Shown here one piece after another: positions 29,201 to 37,902 of a stretch of 64,000 nt of DNA. Numbering within the stretch: the stretch's first letter is position 1; each line of letters opens with the position of its first letter. The DNA lies in contig NZ_JAIFZM010000004.1 of assembly GCF_022095695.1 (NCBI RefSeq), positions 1 to 64,000 of the forward strand. Reading direction: 5' to 3'. A program made the translations under genes and the position numbers. The notes under the pieces are model-generated. The model was given only the letters and a program-made list of their open reading frames with translations. It did no database searches and was not told where the DNA came from. Source of the stretch: Oceanobacillus jordanicus (GTDB lineage Bacteria > Bacillota > Bacilli > Bacillales > Amphibacillaceae).

Positions 29201-30427
29201 ATGAAACAGGTACAGGATTCTTATCTGACAGGTTATGTTACATTATCCGTCACAGGTGAAAAGCCTGAGCTTTTTTTTCAACATTGTACAAGCGCTGGAA
29301 TAACGGTTTGGAATGTTAGAAAGATAGCGCCTGATAGGTGTGATGGCAACTTAAAGCTACGAGATATTAAATATATTCGTAAACTTAATAAACAAACCAA
29401 TTACAAATTAAAATTTACCGATAGAAAGGGCTATCCCTTTTTATTTCGAAGATTTGTTAGACGTAAGGAATTATTGCTTGGCATAATCCTTAGCATGTTT
29501 CTAATTTTATTTCTTTCTAATATTATCTGGGAGGTAAAAATAACAGGGGTTCCTAAAGATATTGAAGAAAAAATTAACAAGCAACTACAAAGCGATGGCA
29601 TACATCCAGGGGCTTGGATTTTCTCATTAAAGTCCCCGAATGAGATTCAACAGAAATTAGTTAAGGATGTACCTGAGCTATTATGGGTCGGTGTGGAGCA
29701 AAAAGGGACAACCTTCTCTCTTGAAGGGGTAGAGAAAATCATTGTCGAAGAAGAAGAGCCTATAGGACCGAGGGATCTAGTAGCAACCAAAAAGGGGATC
29801 ATCAAGAAGATGTATGTCTCAAATGGGCTAGCAAAAGTTCAAGTTAACGATTATGTGAAACCAGGTGATAAGCTTGTTTCAGGTGTTATAAACGAGACAA
29901 CTAAAGAAGATAATAAGGAAGAAGATAAAAAGAAGGAAGAAAAAAAAGAGCTAGTAGCAGCTGAAGGTGAGATTATTGCAACCACTTGGTATGAAGTGAA
30001 CGTGACAGCTCCATTGGAAACAAGCTATGAGAGCTTAACAGGGAATAAAGAAAAAAAATTCTTCTTAAAAACTGGAAATTTTCATTTGCCAGTATGGGGT
30101 TTTGGTACCCCAGATTACAAACATATTCATAGAGAAATAAACCAGAACAAGATAAAATTTTTAAAATGGGAGCTGCCTGTAGAATTTGTTGAAACCACTT
30201 TGAATGAAAAAACGTATACTAGTGTAGAACGTTCTCAGGAGGAAGCGGTTAAAGCAGGAATAGAGCAGGCAAAACAAGAGTTGACACTCCAACTTGGCCC
30301 TGATGCGGTAATCGTTTCCGAAAAAGTTTTGCATGAAACAATCGAGAATGGTAAAGTTAAATTAAACTTATATATTAACGTTGAAGAGAACATAGCTAAA
30401 GCCCAACCTTTAACCCAAGGAGATTGA
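29201..30427 (+). CDS. yqfD: Sporulation protein YqfD
   Basis: A 408-residue membrane protein required for normal sporulation in B. subtilis. One clear membrane helix (about residues 88-110) separates a cytoplasmic N-terminal part (CTSAGITVWNVRKIAPDR) from a large external part with a Lys/Glu-rich insertion (about 232-250). The YqfD-family block EEEEPIGPRDLVATKKGIIKKM is clear. Its stop codon is 2 bases before the phoH ATG, suggesting coupling. Confidence 0.92.
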   Translation: MKQVQDSYLTGYVTLSVTGEKPELFFQHCTSAGITVWNVRKIAPDRCDGNLKLRDIKYIRKLNKQTNYKLKFTDRKGYPFLFRRFVRRKELLLGIILSMFLILFLSNIIWEVKITGVPKDIEEKINKQLQSDGIHPGAWIFSLKSPNEIQQKLVKDVPELLWVGVEQKGTTFSLEGVEKIIVEEEEPIGPRDLVATKKGIIKKMYVSNGLAKVQVNDYVKPGDKLVSGVINETTKEDNKEEDKKKEEKKELVAAEGEIIATTWYEVNVTAPLETSYESLTGNKEKKFFLKTGNFHLPVWGFGTPDYKHIHREINQNKIKFLKWELPVEFVETTLNEKTYTSVERSQEEAVKAGIEQAKQELTLQLGPDAVIVSEKVLHETIENGKVKLNLYINVEENIAKAQPLTQGD

Positions 30428-30429
30428 TT

Positions 30430-31395
30430 ATGTCAGAGAACCTAACGGAAATTGATTTACAACTCAACAGTCCAAATGAAGCGTTAGCCTTGTTTGGAAC
30501 AAACGATAAATATCTTCTTCAATTGGAAGAACAGTTGAATGTCTCTATTGTTACAAGGGGAGAAGTCGTTCGCGTATCAGGAGATGAGACCAATATTACG
30601 CTTGTTCAGAACATACTCTTAACCATGTTATCTCTTATTAGAAAAGGGTTAACCATTTCTGAACGCGATGTCGTATATGCTGTTGACCTGGCAAAAAAAG
30701 GTAAGATTGATCAGTTTGAGACGTTATTTGAGGATGAGATAACTAAAAATGTTAAAGGGAAATCCATCCGTGTCAAAACGCTTGGTCAAAAGAAGTATAT
30801 TGCTTCTATTAAAGCAAATGATCTTGTGTTTGGAATTGGACCAGCAGGAACCGGTAAAACGTATCTAGCGGTTGTAATGGCTGTACATGCTCTAAAAAAT
30901 GGCAATATCAAGAAGATCATCTTAACACGACCAGCTGTGGAAGCAGGAGAAAGCCTAGGTTTCTTACCTGGTGACCTAAAGGAGAAAGTTGATCCATACC
31001 TTCGTCCCTTGTATGATGCTTTGCACGATGTTTTAGGAGCAGAACATACGCAAAGGTTAATCGAACGGGAAACAATAGAAATTGCTCCTCTTGCTTATAT
31101 GAGGGGGAGAACATTGGATGACGCTTTTGTCATTTTAGATGAGGCTCAAAATACGACACCTGAACAAATGAAAATGTTTTTAACAAGATTAGGTTTTGGT
31201 TCAAAAATGGTTATTACCGGTGATGTTACCCAGATAGATCTTCCAAAAGGGAAAAAATCCGGATTACAGGCTGCTGCACAGATGCTTGATCAGGTAAAAG
31301 GTATTTCTTTTACCTACCTGGAGCAAACCGATGTTGTCCGTCATCCCCTTGTACAACGTATTATAAATGCGTACGAAAAAAGGGAATCAAGCTAA
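30430..31395 (+). CDS. phoH: PhoH-family ATPase
   Basis: A 321-residue P-loop ATPase/helicase-like protein, often linked to RNA metabolism. An N-terminal KH-like region (about 1-110) precedes the PhoH domain with Walker A GPAGTGKTYLA and Walker B VILDEAQNTTPEQMKMFLTRLG; LTRPAVEAGESLGFLPGDL and VITGDVTQIDLP are hallmark motifs. ATG at 30430 has AAGGAGA 6 bases upstream; the TTG at 30424 overlaps the yqfD stop and is less likely. Confidence 0.95.
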   Translation: MSENLTEIDLQLNSPNEALALFGTNDKYLLQLEEQLNVSIVTRGEVVRVSGDETNITLVQNILLTMLSLIRKGLTISERDVVYAVDLAKKGKIDQFETLFEDEITKNVKGKSIRVKTLGQKKYIASIKANDLVFGIGPAGTGKTYLAVVMAVHALKNGNIKKIILTRPAVEAGESLGFLPGDLKEKVDPYLRPLYDALHDVLGAEHTQRLIERETIEIAPLAYMRGRTLDDAFVILDEAQNTTPEQMKMFLTRLGFGSKMVITGDVTQIDLPKGKKSGLQAAAQMLDQVKGISFTYLEQTDVVRHPLVQRIINAYEKRESS

Positions 31396-31425
31396 ATAAG
31401 ACCCTGAGAAGGGTCTTATTCTCTA
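31396..31425 (+). terminator. Putative terminator after phoH
   Basis: AATAAGACCC/GGGTCTTATT stem with a 6-base loop directly after the stop; the tail is only partly T-rich. Confidence 0.65.
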
Positions 31426-31508
31426 TTCATTTTAAAATTCAAACTATACAGAACTACTAAAAAGGGGTATTTCAGTTTTTCTATTTAGATGGATGTGGGG
31501 GGGAGAAA

Positions 31509-33650
31509 TTGAAAAAGAACAAAGGGTTTAATAAGAGGGTTTATCGAAGTTTAAGAAAGAACTGGTTTCTTATATTAATATCGACCATGCTGCTAGCAGT
31601 TTTCTTCTTTTTCATAACACTGGGAAACGTACATACAGAGATATACAATATAGAACGGTTTGCAAATGCTACGGAAACAATCCGTTCTCCAATCACCATA
31701 GAGAATGAACAGGAAACACAGAGGAAAACGAGAGAGACCGTACAGTCTGTTGAAGACAGGTTCAATATCTCAGAAGAAATTACAGAAGAGCGTTTATCTT
31801 ATACGAACGAAGTTTTTGAAGCGATTTCTAAGCTTGAAGAAGAGAATCCAAATCCCGAAGAGAATAATGAAGATGCAACAAGGGTACCGCTGACTAGTCA
31901 GGAGAAGGTGCAGCGTTTAAAGCAGATTCTTTCGGATGAAATTACAGAGGAGTTAAGTGATTCTGTATTATCAAGTCTCGTTAACATGCCTCAAGCACAG
32001 CGTGAGAAAGGCAAAGAAGTACTTCTTGAAGCACTAAAAGCTACTTTTGAAACGGGTGTAAGAACAGAAAGCTTAGCTAGTGCAAGGTCAAATGCCAAGG
32101 AAATTATTGCATATTCCTCATTAAATGAAGATATTACAAAAGTATTATCAGAATTAGCAAACTTTGCAGTAGTGGAAAATTCTATCTATGATGCAGAAAG
32201 TACAAGCGAAGCGCGTAAAAACGCTGCTAGTAGTGTAGAGCCGGTGATGATACGAGCTGGTGAAGTTATTGTACGTGAAGGTCAAACCATTACAAATGAA
32301 GTTTATGAAGAAATGAAGCTTGTTGGATTGCTTAACAATGAGCGTAATATATACCCAATCATTGGCTTAGGCTTCTTAGTCATTTTACTATCCTGTTTTG
32401 TGGCATATGAAATGAATTGGGTTACAAAAAAGTTTCACGCAGATAAGCGCAAAATTGCTTCCATTGTGCTGATAAGTGTCATTGTTGTTTCCTTGATGAA
32501 AATTGTTAGCTTATATACGACACAAAGTAATCAGTTATTCTTTGTAGTTCCGGTGGCGACGGGTGTGCTGCTCATTAAACAATTAATCCATGAGCGCTCA
32601 GCTATTGTTTTAAGTGTAATATACGCCACTTTGGGAAGTATTATTTTCAATTATCAAATCCCAGGTTCACTAAATATTGAAGCTGGTATTTATTTTCTGC
32701 TATCACAGCTAGCAGCTATCATTTTTCTAATGAATGTGAAGGATCGTTTGGCGATTTTGAAGGCCGGAGCAGGGATGTCCATTGTAAATATTGTAACGCT
32801 ACTATCATTTGTATTTCTATCCTTCGAAAAATATGCTATTGGAGATATATTTATTCAAACAGCATATGGAATCGGAGCGGCTTTCTTGTCAGCAGTATTA
32901 ACTATAGGGTTGTTACCATTTTTTGAGACTGTCCTTGGTATCCTTTCTGATATTAAATTGTTGCAGCTTTCTAGTCCTAATCAGCCACTGCTAAAAAAAC
33001 TGTTAACAGAAGCACCCGGGACCTACCATCATTCGATTATGGTTGCTAATCTCAGTGAAACAGCATGTGAAGCGATTGGAGCAAATGGTTTGTTAGCGAG
33101 GGTCGGGGCATATTATCATGACATGGGAAAAACCGTAAGGCCCCATTATTTTATTGAAAATCAGCTAGCCATAAAAAATCCACATGATGTGATTAGTCCG
33201 AAGCAAAGTGCAGAAATCATTATTAGCCATCCTTATGATGGAGCTGAAATGCTACAAAAATATCGCATACCAAAAGAGATCATCGATATTGCATCCCAGC
33301 ATCATGGAACAACACTACTAAAATATTTTTATTACAAAGAAAAGGATAAAAATAAAGATGTGAAGGAATCAGACTATCGTTATCCCGGGCCCAAACCACA
33401 GACAAAAGAAGCTGCCATTATTTGTATTTGTGATTCTGTTGAAGCAGCTGTACGATCTTTAAAAGAACCGACTGAGGAAAAAATAGAGGAAATCGTAGCC
33501 TCCATTATTCGAGATAGAATGACAGATGGGCAGTTGGATGAAAGTCCATTAACGCTTCAAGATTTAAATTTAGTACAACGCACCATATGTGATACACTCA
33601 AGGGGATATTCCATTCAAGAATTCAATACCCAATGAAGGAGGCAAAATAG
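31509..33650 (+). CDS. pgpH: Cyclic-di-AMP phosphodiesterase PgpH (YqfF), 7TM-HD
   Basis: A 713-residue membrane receptor-hydrolase. The order is an N-terminal helix (about 17-40), a large extracytoplasmic 7TMR-HDED domain (to about 275), seven membrane helices (about 280-480) and a cytoplasmic HD domain with TYHHSIMVANLSE, ARVGAYYHDMGK, ISHPYDGAEML and QHHGTTLL. PgpH proteins hydrolyse the second messenger c-di-AMP, which controls potassium and osmolyte balance. Starts at TTG 31509 after a G-rich SD site; ybeY follows one base after its stop. Confidence 0.94.
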   Translation: MKKNKGFNKRVYRSLRKNWFLILISTMLLAVFFFFITLGNVHTEIYNIERFANATETIRSPITIENEQETQRKTRETVQSVEDRFNISEEITEERLSYTNEVFEAISKLEEENPNPEENNEDATRVPLTSQEKVQRLKQILSDEITEELSDSVLSSLVNMPQAQREKGKEVLLEALKATFETGVRTESLASARSNAKEIIAYSSLNEDITKVLSELANFAVVENSIYDAESTSEARKNAASSVEPVMIRAGEVIVREGQTITNEVYEEMKLVGLLNNERNIYPIIGLGFLVILLSCFVAYEMNWVTKKFHADKRKIASIVLISVIVVSLMKIVSLYTTQSNQLFFVVPVATGVLLIKQLIHERSAIVLSVIYATLGSIIFNYQIPGSLNIEAGIYFLLSQLAAIIFLMNVKDRLAILKAGAGMSIVNIVTLLSFVFLSFEKYAIGDIFIQTAYGIGAAFLSAVLTIGLLPFFETVLGILSDIKLLQLSSPNQPLLKKLLTEAPGTYHHSIMVANLSETACEAIGANGLLARVGAYYHDMGKTVRPHYFIENQLAIKNPHDVISPKQSAEIIISHPYDGAEMLQKYRIPKEIIDIASQHHGTTLLKYFYYKEKDKNKDVKESDYRYPGPKPQTKEAAIICICDSVEAAVRSLKEPTEEKIEEIVASIIRDRMTDGQLDESPLTLQDLNLVQRTICDTLKGIFHSRIQYPMKEAK

Positions 33651-33651
33651 T

Positions 33652-34116
33652 ATGTATATTGATTTTCATGACAGTACGAATACAGTGAATAGCGACTATA
33701 TTGATATGCTTCAACAACTTATAACATTTGCAGCAAAAGAGGAAAAAATCTCTACTGAGGCTGAAATGTCGATTAATTTTGTAGATAACGATGAAATTCA
33801 AGAGCTGAACAGAAATTATCGACAAAAGGATGTTCCTACAGATGTCATCTCTTTTGCGATGCAGGAAACAGTTGAAGGCGAGTTAAACATCGTTGGCGAC
33901 GAGATGCCACTTATTCTTGGTGACATCGTCATCTCTGTTGATAAGGCGAAAGAACAAGCTGAGGATTATAATCATTCACTTGAGCGTGAATTAGCATTTC
34001 TCACACTTCATGGTTTTCTTCATTTACTAGGATATGACCACATAAGAAAAGAAGACGAAGTGGTTATGTTTAAAAGACAAGAAGAAATCTTGGGTGCATT
34101 TGGCATTGAAAGATAA
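33652..34116 (+). CDS. ybeY: Endoribonuclease YbeY
   Basis: Metal-dependent endoribonuclease needed for 16S rRNA 3' maturation and ribosome quality control. The 154-residue protein has the zinc motif HGFLHLLGYDH (HxxxHxxxxxH) and the preceding DVISFAM and LGDIVIS blocks. An AAGGAGG site lies upstream of the ATG. The family is among the most conserved in bacteria, and the neighbours pgpH and dgkA are as expected. Confidence 0.97.
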   Translation: MYIDFHDSTNTVNSDYIDMLQQLITFAAKEEKISTEAEMSINFVDNDEIQELNRNYRQKDVPTDVISFAMQETVEGELNIVGDEMPLILGDIVISVDKAKEQAEDYNHSLERELAFLTLHGFLHLLGYDHIRKEDEVVMFKRQEEILGAFGIER

Positions 34117-34465
34117 TCGAAAGTCCATTGGCTTTAAATATGCCTGGAACGGTATTATAAGTGTGGTGAGGTCGGAAAGGAATTTCCGAATTCACCTGCT
34201 TGCAACTGTTCTCGTCATCACGGCTGGGTTGGTCATGCAACTGAGCCAGGTAGAATGGTTATTTATCGTAGTAGCGATAGGTAGCGTTCTAGTAACGGAA
34301 TGTGTGAACAGCGCAATTGAAAAAATGCTTGACTACCTTAATCCAGAGATTCATCCAAAAGCAAAAGTAGTGAAGGATCTGTCTGCGGGGGCAGTGCTGC
34401 TTTGTGCTATTATGGCGACAGTAATAGGACTGATTGTTTTCATCCCTAAAATAGTGGGTATATAA
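34106..34465 (+). CDS. dgkA: Diacylglycerol/undecaprenol kinase family protein DgkA
   Basis: Small integral membrane kinase with three predicted helices, 119 residues. In Gram-positives this family phosphorylates mainly undecaprenol. The signature is VTECVNSAIEKMLDYLNPE (ExxNTAIE-type catalytic region). RSERNFRIHLLATVLVI begins the first helix. The frame opens at GTG 34094, without SD; TTG at 34106 has GGGTG 9 bases upstream and is my choice, though uncertain. It overlaps the ybeY end. Confidence 0.9.
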   Translation: MKDNRKSIGFKYAWNGIISVVRSERNFRIHLLATVLVITAGLVMQLSQVEWLFIVVAIGSVLVTECVNSAIEKMLDYLNPEIHPKAKVVKDLSAGAVLLCAIMATVIGLIVFIPKIVGI

Positions 34466-34488
34466 AGTCCCGAGGAGGGGCTTTTTTT
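34464..34488 (+). terminator. Terminator after dgkA
   Basis: AAGTCCC/GGGGCTT stem (one G.T pair), then seven T residues, overlapping the dgkA stop. Confidence 0.88.
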
Positions 34489-34761
34489 CACGTAGGTAAT
34501 TAAAAATATTTTATCTTGAAGAAAACTCTAATACTCAGTAGCGAAGCAAAATCCGGATTATATTCGCTAAAAGTCGAGTGAACCCCTGATTTTTCTAATT
34601 TAAAAAATAATTAAAAGCTTTTCAATAGGAACTGATGAAATAAAATACGTGTAATATTCTTGCAGAAGATAGAAAGTTTTTAAAGGTTTTGTCGATTATA
34701 TGAAAGTAGCTAGTATTTGTAGTATGATAATAAAAAGAAATCTCGTCTTGGAGGAAACATC
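34489..34761. other. Gene-free spacer between dgkA and era
   Basis: 273 bases with no open frame that looks coding. In B. subtilis, from memory, cdd (cytidine deaminase) occupies this place. A TATGAT/GATAAT stretch at 34723-34731 could be the era -10, but no good -35 is visible at the right distance. Confidence 0.55.
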
Positions 34762-35661
34762 ATGGAAAATTTCAAATCAGGATTTGTAGCAATCATCGGT
34801 AGACCCAATGTAGGGAAATCAACGTTTATGAACAAAGTAATTGGACAAAAAATTGCGATTATGAGCGACAAAGCACAAACCACAAGAAATAAGATTCAAG
34901 GGGTACTCACACAGGATGACGCCCAAATTGTCTTTATCGATACCCCAGGGATTCACAAACCAAAGCATCGCCTTGGGGATTTTATGGTCAAGACAGCGGA
35001 AAACACACTTAATGAGGTGGATTCCATTTTATTTATGATTAATGCAAAAGAAGGGTATGGAAGAGGAGATCAATATATCCTCGACATGCTACAAAATGTA
35101 AATCGACCAGTCTATCTTGTTATAAATAAAATAGATCTGATCCACCCTGATGAACTTTTCCCTCTAATTGAGCAATACAAAGGGAAACTGGAATTTGAAG
35201 AAGTCATTCCTATTTCGGCGCTGGAAGGCAATAATGTGACCCACTTATTAGATGTTTTGAAAGGTAATTTGCCTGAAGGTCCTCAGTATTATCCCGAGGA
35301 TCAAGTGACGGATCACCCTGAGCGTTTTATTATTACGGAATTGATCCGAGAAAAAGTATTGCAATTAACAAGAGAAGAGATACCACATTCCATTGCTGTT
35401 GTCATGGAAAACATGGAAGAACGGGATAATAACTCGCTGTTTATTCAAGCGACTATTGTGACAGAAAGAAAGACACAAAAAGGCATTCTAATTGGTAAAC
35501 AGGGAAGTATGCTGAAAAATATTGGGAAATATGCTAGACAAGATATTGAAGCTTTACTTGGATCAAAAGTTTATCTCGAACTTTGGGTAAAGGTAAAAAT
35601 AGACTGGAGAAACAAACAAAATCAGCTTCATGAATACGGGTTTAGAAGTGACGAATATTAA
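34762..35661 (+). CDS. era: GTPase Era
   Basis: Essential GTPase that binds 16S rRNA near its 3' end in 30S assembly. The 299 residues have G1 GRPNVGKS (13-20), G2 around TTRNKIQG, G3 DTPGIHKP, G4 NKID and G5 SALEG, then a C-terminal KH domain ([21 protein letters not shown]). The ATG follows TTGGAGGAAA. Directly preceded by a gene-free spacer and followed by yqzL and recO. Confidence 0.98.
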   Translation: MENFKSGFVAIIGRPNVGKSTFMNKVIGQKIAIMSDKAQTTRNKIQGVLTQDDAQIVFIDTPGIHKPKHRLGDFMVKTAENTLNEVDSILFMINAKEGYGRGDQYILDMLQNVNRPVYLVINKIDLIHPDELFPLIEQYKGKLEFEEVIPISALEGNNVTHLLDVLKGNLPEGPQYYPEDQVTDHPERFIITELIREKVLQLTREEIPHSIAVVMENMEERDNNSLFIQATIVTERKTQKGILIGKQGSMLKNIGKYARQDIEALLGSKVYLELWVKVKIDWRNKQNQLHEYGFRSDEY

Positions 35662-35755
35662 ACATGGTAAATTTTTATACTAATTGTTTTAGCCCGTGTG
35701 GTCATTCTAATTAATGAGTTACATTTTCAAACTAAAAAGAAAGGTGGGGTTTCTT

Positions 35756-35899
35756 GTGATAGACTTAACCTGGAGAGTTTTTAGTCAAACGGGAAACATT
35801 GAAACCTATTTATTAATGAAAGAGTTGGAAAATGAACCAAACAATACGATTACTGGACAGACGGAGCAGGAAGAAACTTCAATGGATTCACAGCTTTAG
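35756..35899 (+). CDS. yqzL: YqzL family small protein
   Basis: A 47-residue protein beginning IDLTWRVFSQTGNIETYLLMKELE, the YqzL signature, with a Thr/Glu/Gln-rich tail. Function unknown. The start is GTG at 35756, supported by AAAGGTGGGG about 7 bases upstream; the open frame begins at 35714 but the upstream part has no family resemblance. Always found between era and recO in Bacillaceae, as here. Confidence 0.87.
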   Translation: MIDLTWRVFSQTGNIETYLLMKELENEPNNTITGQTEQEETSMDSQL

Positions 35900-35941
35900 T
35901 AAAAAAACTTGGGCACATTCCGTTAGAAAAGGGGAAGGTCT

Positions 35942-36685
35942 GTGTTAGAGAAAATAAATGGCTTCGTAATTAAAACGACGGATTATGGTGAAACCAATAA
36001 GATAGTCACGATCTTTAGTAAAAAGGTAGGCAAGTTCTCTCTCTTGGCAAAGGGTGCTAAAAAACCTAAAAGCCGAATGGCTGCCGTTACGCAGCCATTC
36101 ATTTATGGAGAATTTTTCGTTTATCTAAATAGTGGGTTAAGCACCCTGCAGCAGGGAGAGGTTCTTCATTCACTGCGCGCGATACGAGAAGATATAGTAA
36201 AGACCTCTTATGCCGCTTATATCTCAGAATTGCTGGATAAATTAATGGACCAAAAAAGTCCGGACATCAATATATATGATGAATTCGAGCGGACTATGCA
36301 TTGGATTGCGGAAAAAGAAGATTCTATAATTCCCATAATGATGCTGGAAATGAAACTCTTTCAAAAAGGTGGTTTTGCTCCAACCGTTGACCGTTGTGCC
36401 AATTGTGGGCAAAAGCAAAGCCCTTATGCTTTTTCCATACAAGAAGGTGGACTTCTCTGTAGACAGTGTCGTTATTTAGATGGCGCTGCAGTAGAGCTTC
36501 CAGATTCCGTTACACGGCTTTTGTATGTATTTTCAGCAGTTAATTTAGACCAGGTCGGATCTATTTCGGTAAAAGAGGAAAATAAAAACCTCCTTCGACT
36601 GTTGTTGAACAGCTACTATGATGCATATGGGGGTTTTTATTTAAAATCAAGAAAATTCCTCTCTCAGATTGACTTGTTCTCATAA
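35942..36685 (+). CDS. recO: DNA repair protein RecO
   Basis: Recombination mediator that loads RecA on SSB-coated DNA and anneals strands. The 247 residues start with the OB fold (LEKINGFVIKTTDYGETNKIV) and continue with the helical domain holding a zinc finger: CANCG near residue 148 and CRQC about 20 residues later. GTG at 35942 follows AAAAGGGGAAGG. Its end is close to the glyQS T-box promoter. Confidence 0.96.
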   Translation: MLEKINGFVIKTTDYGETNKIVTIFSKKVGKFSLLAKGAKKPKSRMAAVTQPFIYGEFFVYLNSGLSTLQQGEVLHSLRAIREDIVKTSYAAYISELLDKLMDQKSPDINIYDEFERTMHWIAEKEDSIIPIMMLEMKLFQKGGFAPTVDRCANCGQKQSPYAFSIQEGGLLCRQCRYLDGAAVELPDSVTRLLYVFSAVNLDQVGSISVKEENKNLLRLLLNSYYDAYGGFYLKSRKFLSQIDLFS

Positions 36686-36695
36686 GGGATTCAAC

Positions 36696-36725
36696 TTGAC
36701 AAGACAGGAGTTAATGTCGTATTAT
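36696..36725 (+). promoter_or_regulatory. SigA promoter of glyQS
   Basis: Perfect -35 TTGACA (36696-36701), 18 bases, TATTAT (36720-36725). It lies immediately before the T-box leader. Confidence 0.75.
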
Positions 36726-36731
36726 TTTTAC

Positions 36732-36952
36732 ATATTTCAATGTGAATAATAGCTACAGTGATAGAGATTAGTACTTATTGTAATCTGTGAACAGCGAATT
36801 CGGGATCGTGCAAGCCGGATGACAGTACATAAAGGAATGGCACTCTAGAGTAGCTCCAATAAAGTGGCTCATTCTTGCTTGAGCAAATAGGGTGGAACCG
36901 CGGCTAAAACCCGTCCCTATGTCTATTGATTAGACATAGGGACGGGTTTTTT
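36732..36952 (+). promoter_or_regulatory. Glycine T-box riboswitch upstream of glyQS
   Basis: Tertiary tRNA sensor that controls premature termination. Stem I shows the AGTA S-turn element (in AGAG-ATTAGTAC) opposite a specifier loop with GGC (36839-36841, glycine) between AAT and ACTCT. The T-box core AGGGTGGAACCGCGG lies at 36889-36903. The terminator stem is ACCCGTCCCTATGTCTA with its complement, followed by T residues, ending at 36952. Uncharged tRNA-Gly should pair with the T-box and allow readthrough. Confidence 0.95.
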
Positions 36953-37023
36953 GTACGTTAGGAAAGGAAATTTATAGCCATTAAGCAATGACATGACAAT
37001 TGATAAAACGGAGGTTTGTGACA

Positions 37024-37902
37024 ATGAATATTCAAGAAATGATTTTGACTTTGCAAAAGCACTGGTCAGACCAAAATTGTATTATCATGCAAGCATATGA
37101 TGTGGAAAAAGGTGCTGGTACGATGTCACCCATGACATTATTGAGAAGCCTTGGACCTGAACCATGGAATGTCGCATATGTAGAGCCATCAAGACGGCCA
37201 GATGATGGCAGATATGGAGAAAACCCGAATCGCCTTTATCAGCACCACCAATTTCAGGTGATCATGAAACCATCACCTGATAATATCCAGGAGCTATATC
37301 TAGAATCACTTAAAGAGCTTGGGATTGATCCTTTAAAACATGACATTCGGTTCGTGGAAGATAATTGGGAAAATCCTACATTGGGTGCAGCGGGGCTTGG
37401 ATGGGAAGTTTGGTTAGATGGAATGGAAATCACACAATTTACTTATTTTCAACAAATTGGTGGTTTAGAAGCGAGTCCGGTTACAGTAGAGCTTACTTAT
37501 GGCATTGAGCGCCTCGCATCATACATCCAAGATAAAGAAAATGTTTTTGACCTTGAATGGACTAAAGGTGTCACGGTAAAGGATATTTTTTTCCAGCCTG
37601 AATACGAGCATTCTGTCTATACGTTTGAGCAGTCGAACACAGATATGCTGTTTCAGTTATTCGAAATGTACGAACAAGAAGCCAAGGTGACGATGGAGAA
37701 AGGTTTAGTCTTTCCTTCCTATGATTATGTCCTTAAGTGTTCACACACCTTTAATTTACTTGATGCCAAAGGTGTTATTTCCGTGACAGAAAGAACGGGG
37801 TATATTGGAAGGATACGTAATCTTGCTAGAAGCATTGCAAAGGCATATGTAGCGGAACGGGAAAGACTTGGTTTCCCTATGCTTCAAAAGGAGGAGAAGT
37901 AA
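37024..37902 (+). CDS. glyQ: Glycyl-tRNA synthetase alpha subunit
   Basis: Catalytic subunit of the bacterial-type (alpha2beta2) glycyl-tRNA synthetase. The 292 residues include the class II core: [46 protein letters not shown] and [11 protein letters not shown] at 37024 follows CGGAGGTTTG; an upstream frame to 37000 is not needed. It is one base from glyS, and both are governed by the glycine T-box. Confidence 0.98.
   Translation: MNIQEMILTLQKHWSDQNCIIMQAYDVEKGAGTMSPMTLLRSLGPEPWNVAYVEPSRRPDDGRYGENPNRLYQHHQFQVIMKPSPDNIQELYLESLKELGIDPLKHDIRFVEDNWENPTLGAAGLGWEVWLDGMEITQFTYFQQIGGLEASPVTVELTYGIERLASYIQDKENVFDLEWTKGVTVKDIFFQPEYEHSVYTFEQSNTDMLFQLFEMYEQEAKVTMEKGLVFPSYDYVLKCSHTFNLLDAKGVISVTERTGYIGRIRNLARSIAKAYVAERERLGFPMLQKEEK

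Noticed and set aside
34094-34105. GTG at 34094 as dgkA start
   Set aside because: No SD site upstream; TTG at 34106 has GGGTG at suitable spacing. Not excluded.
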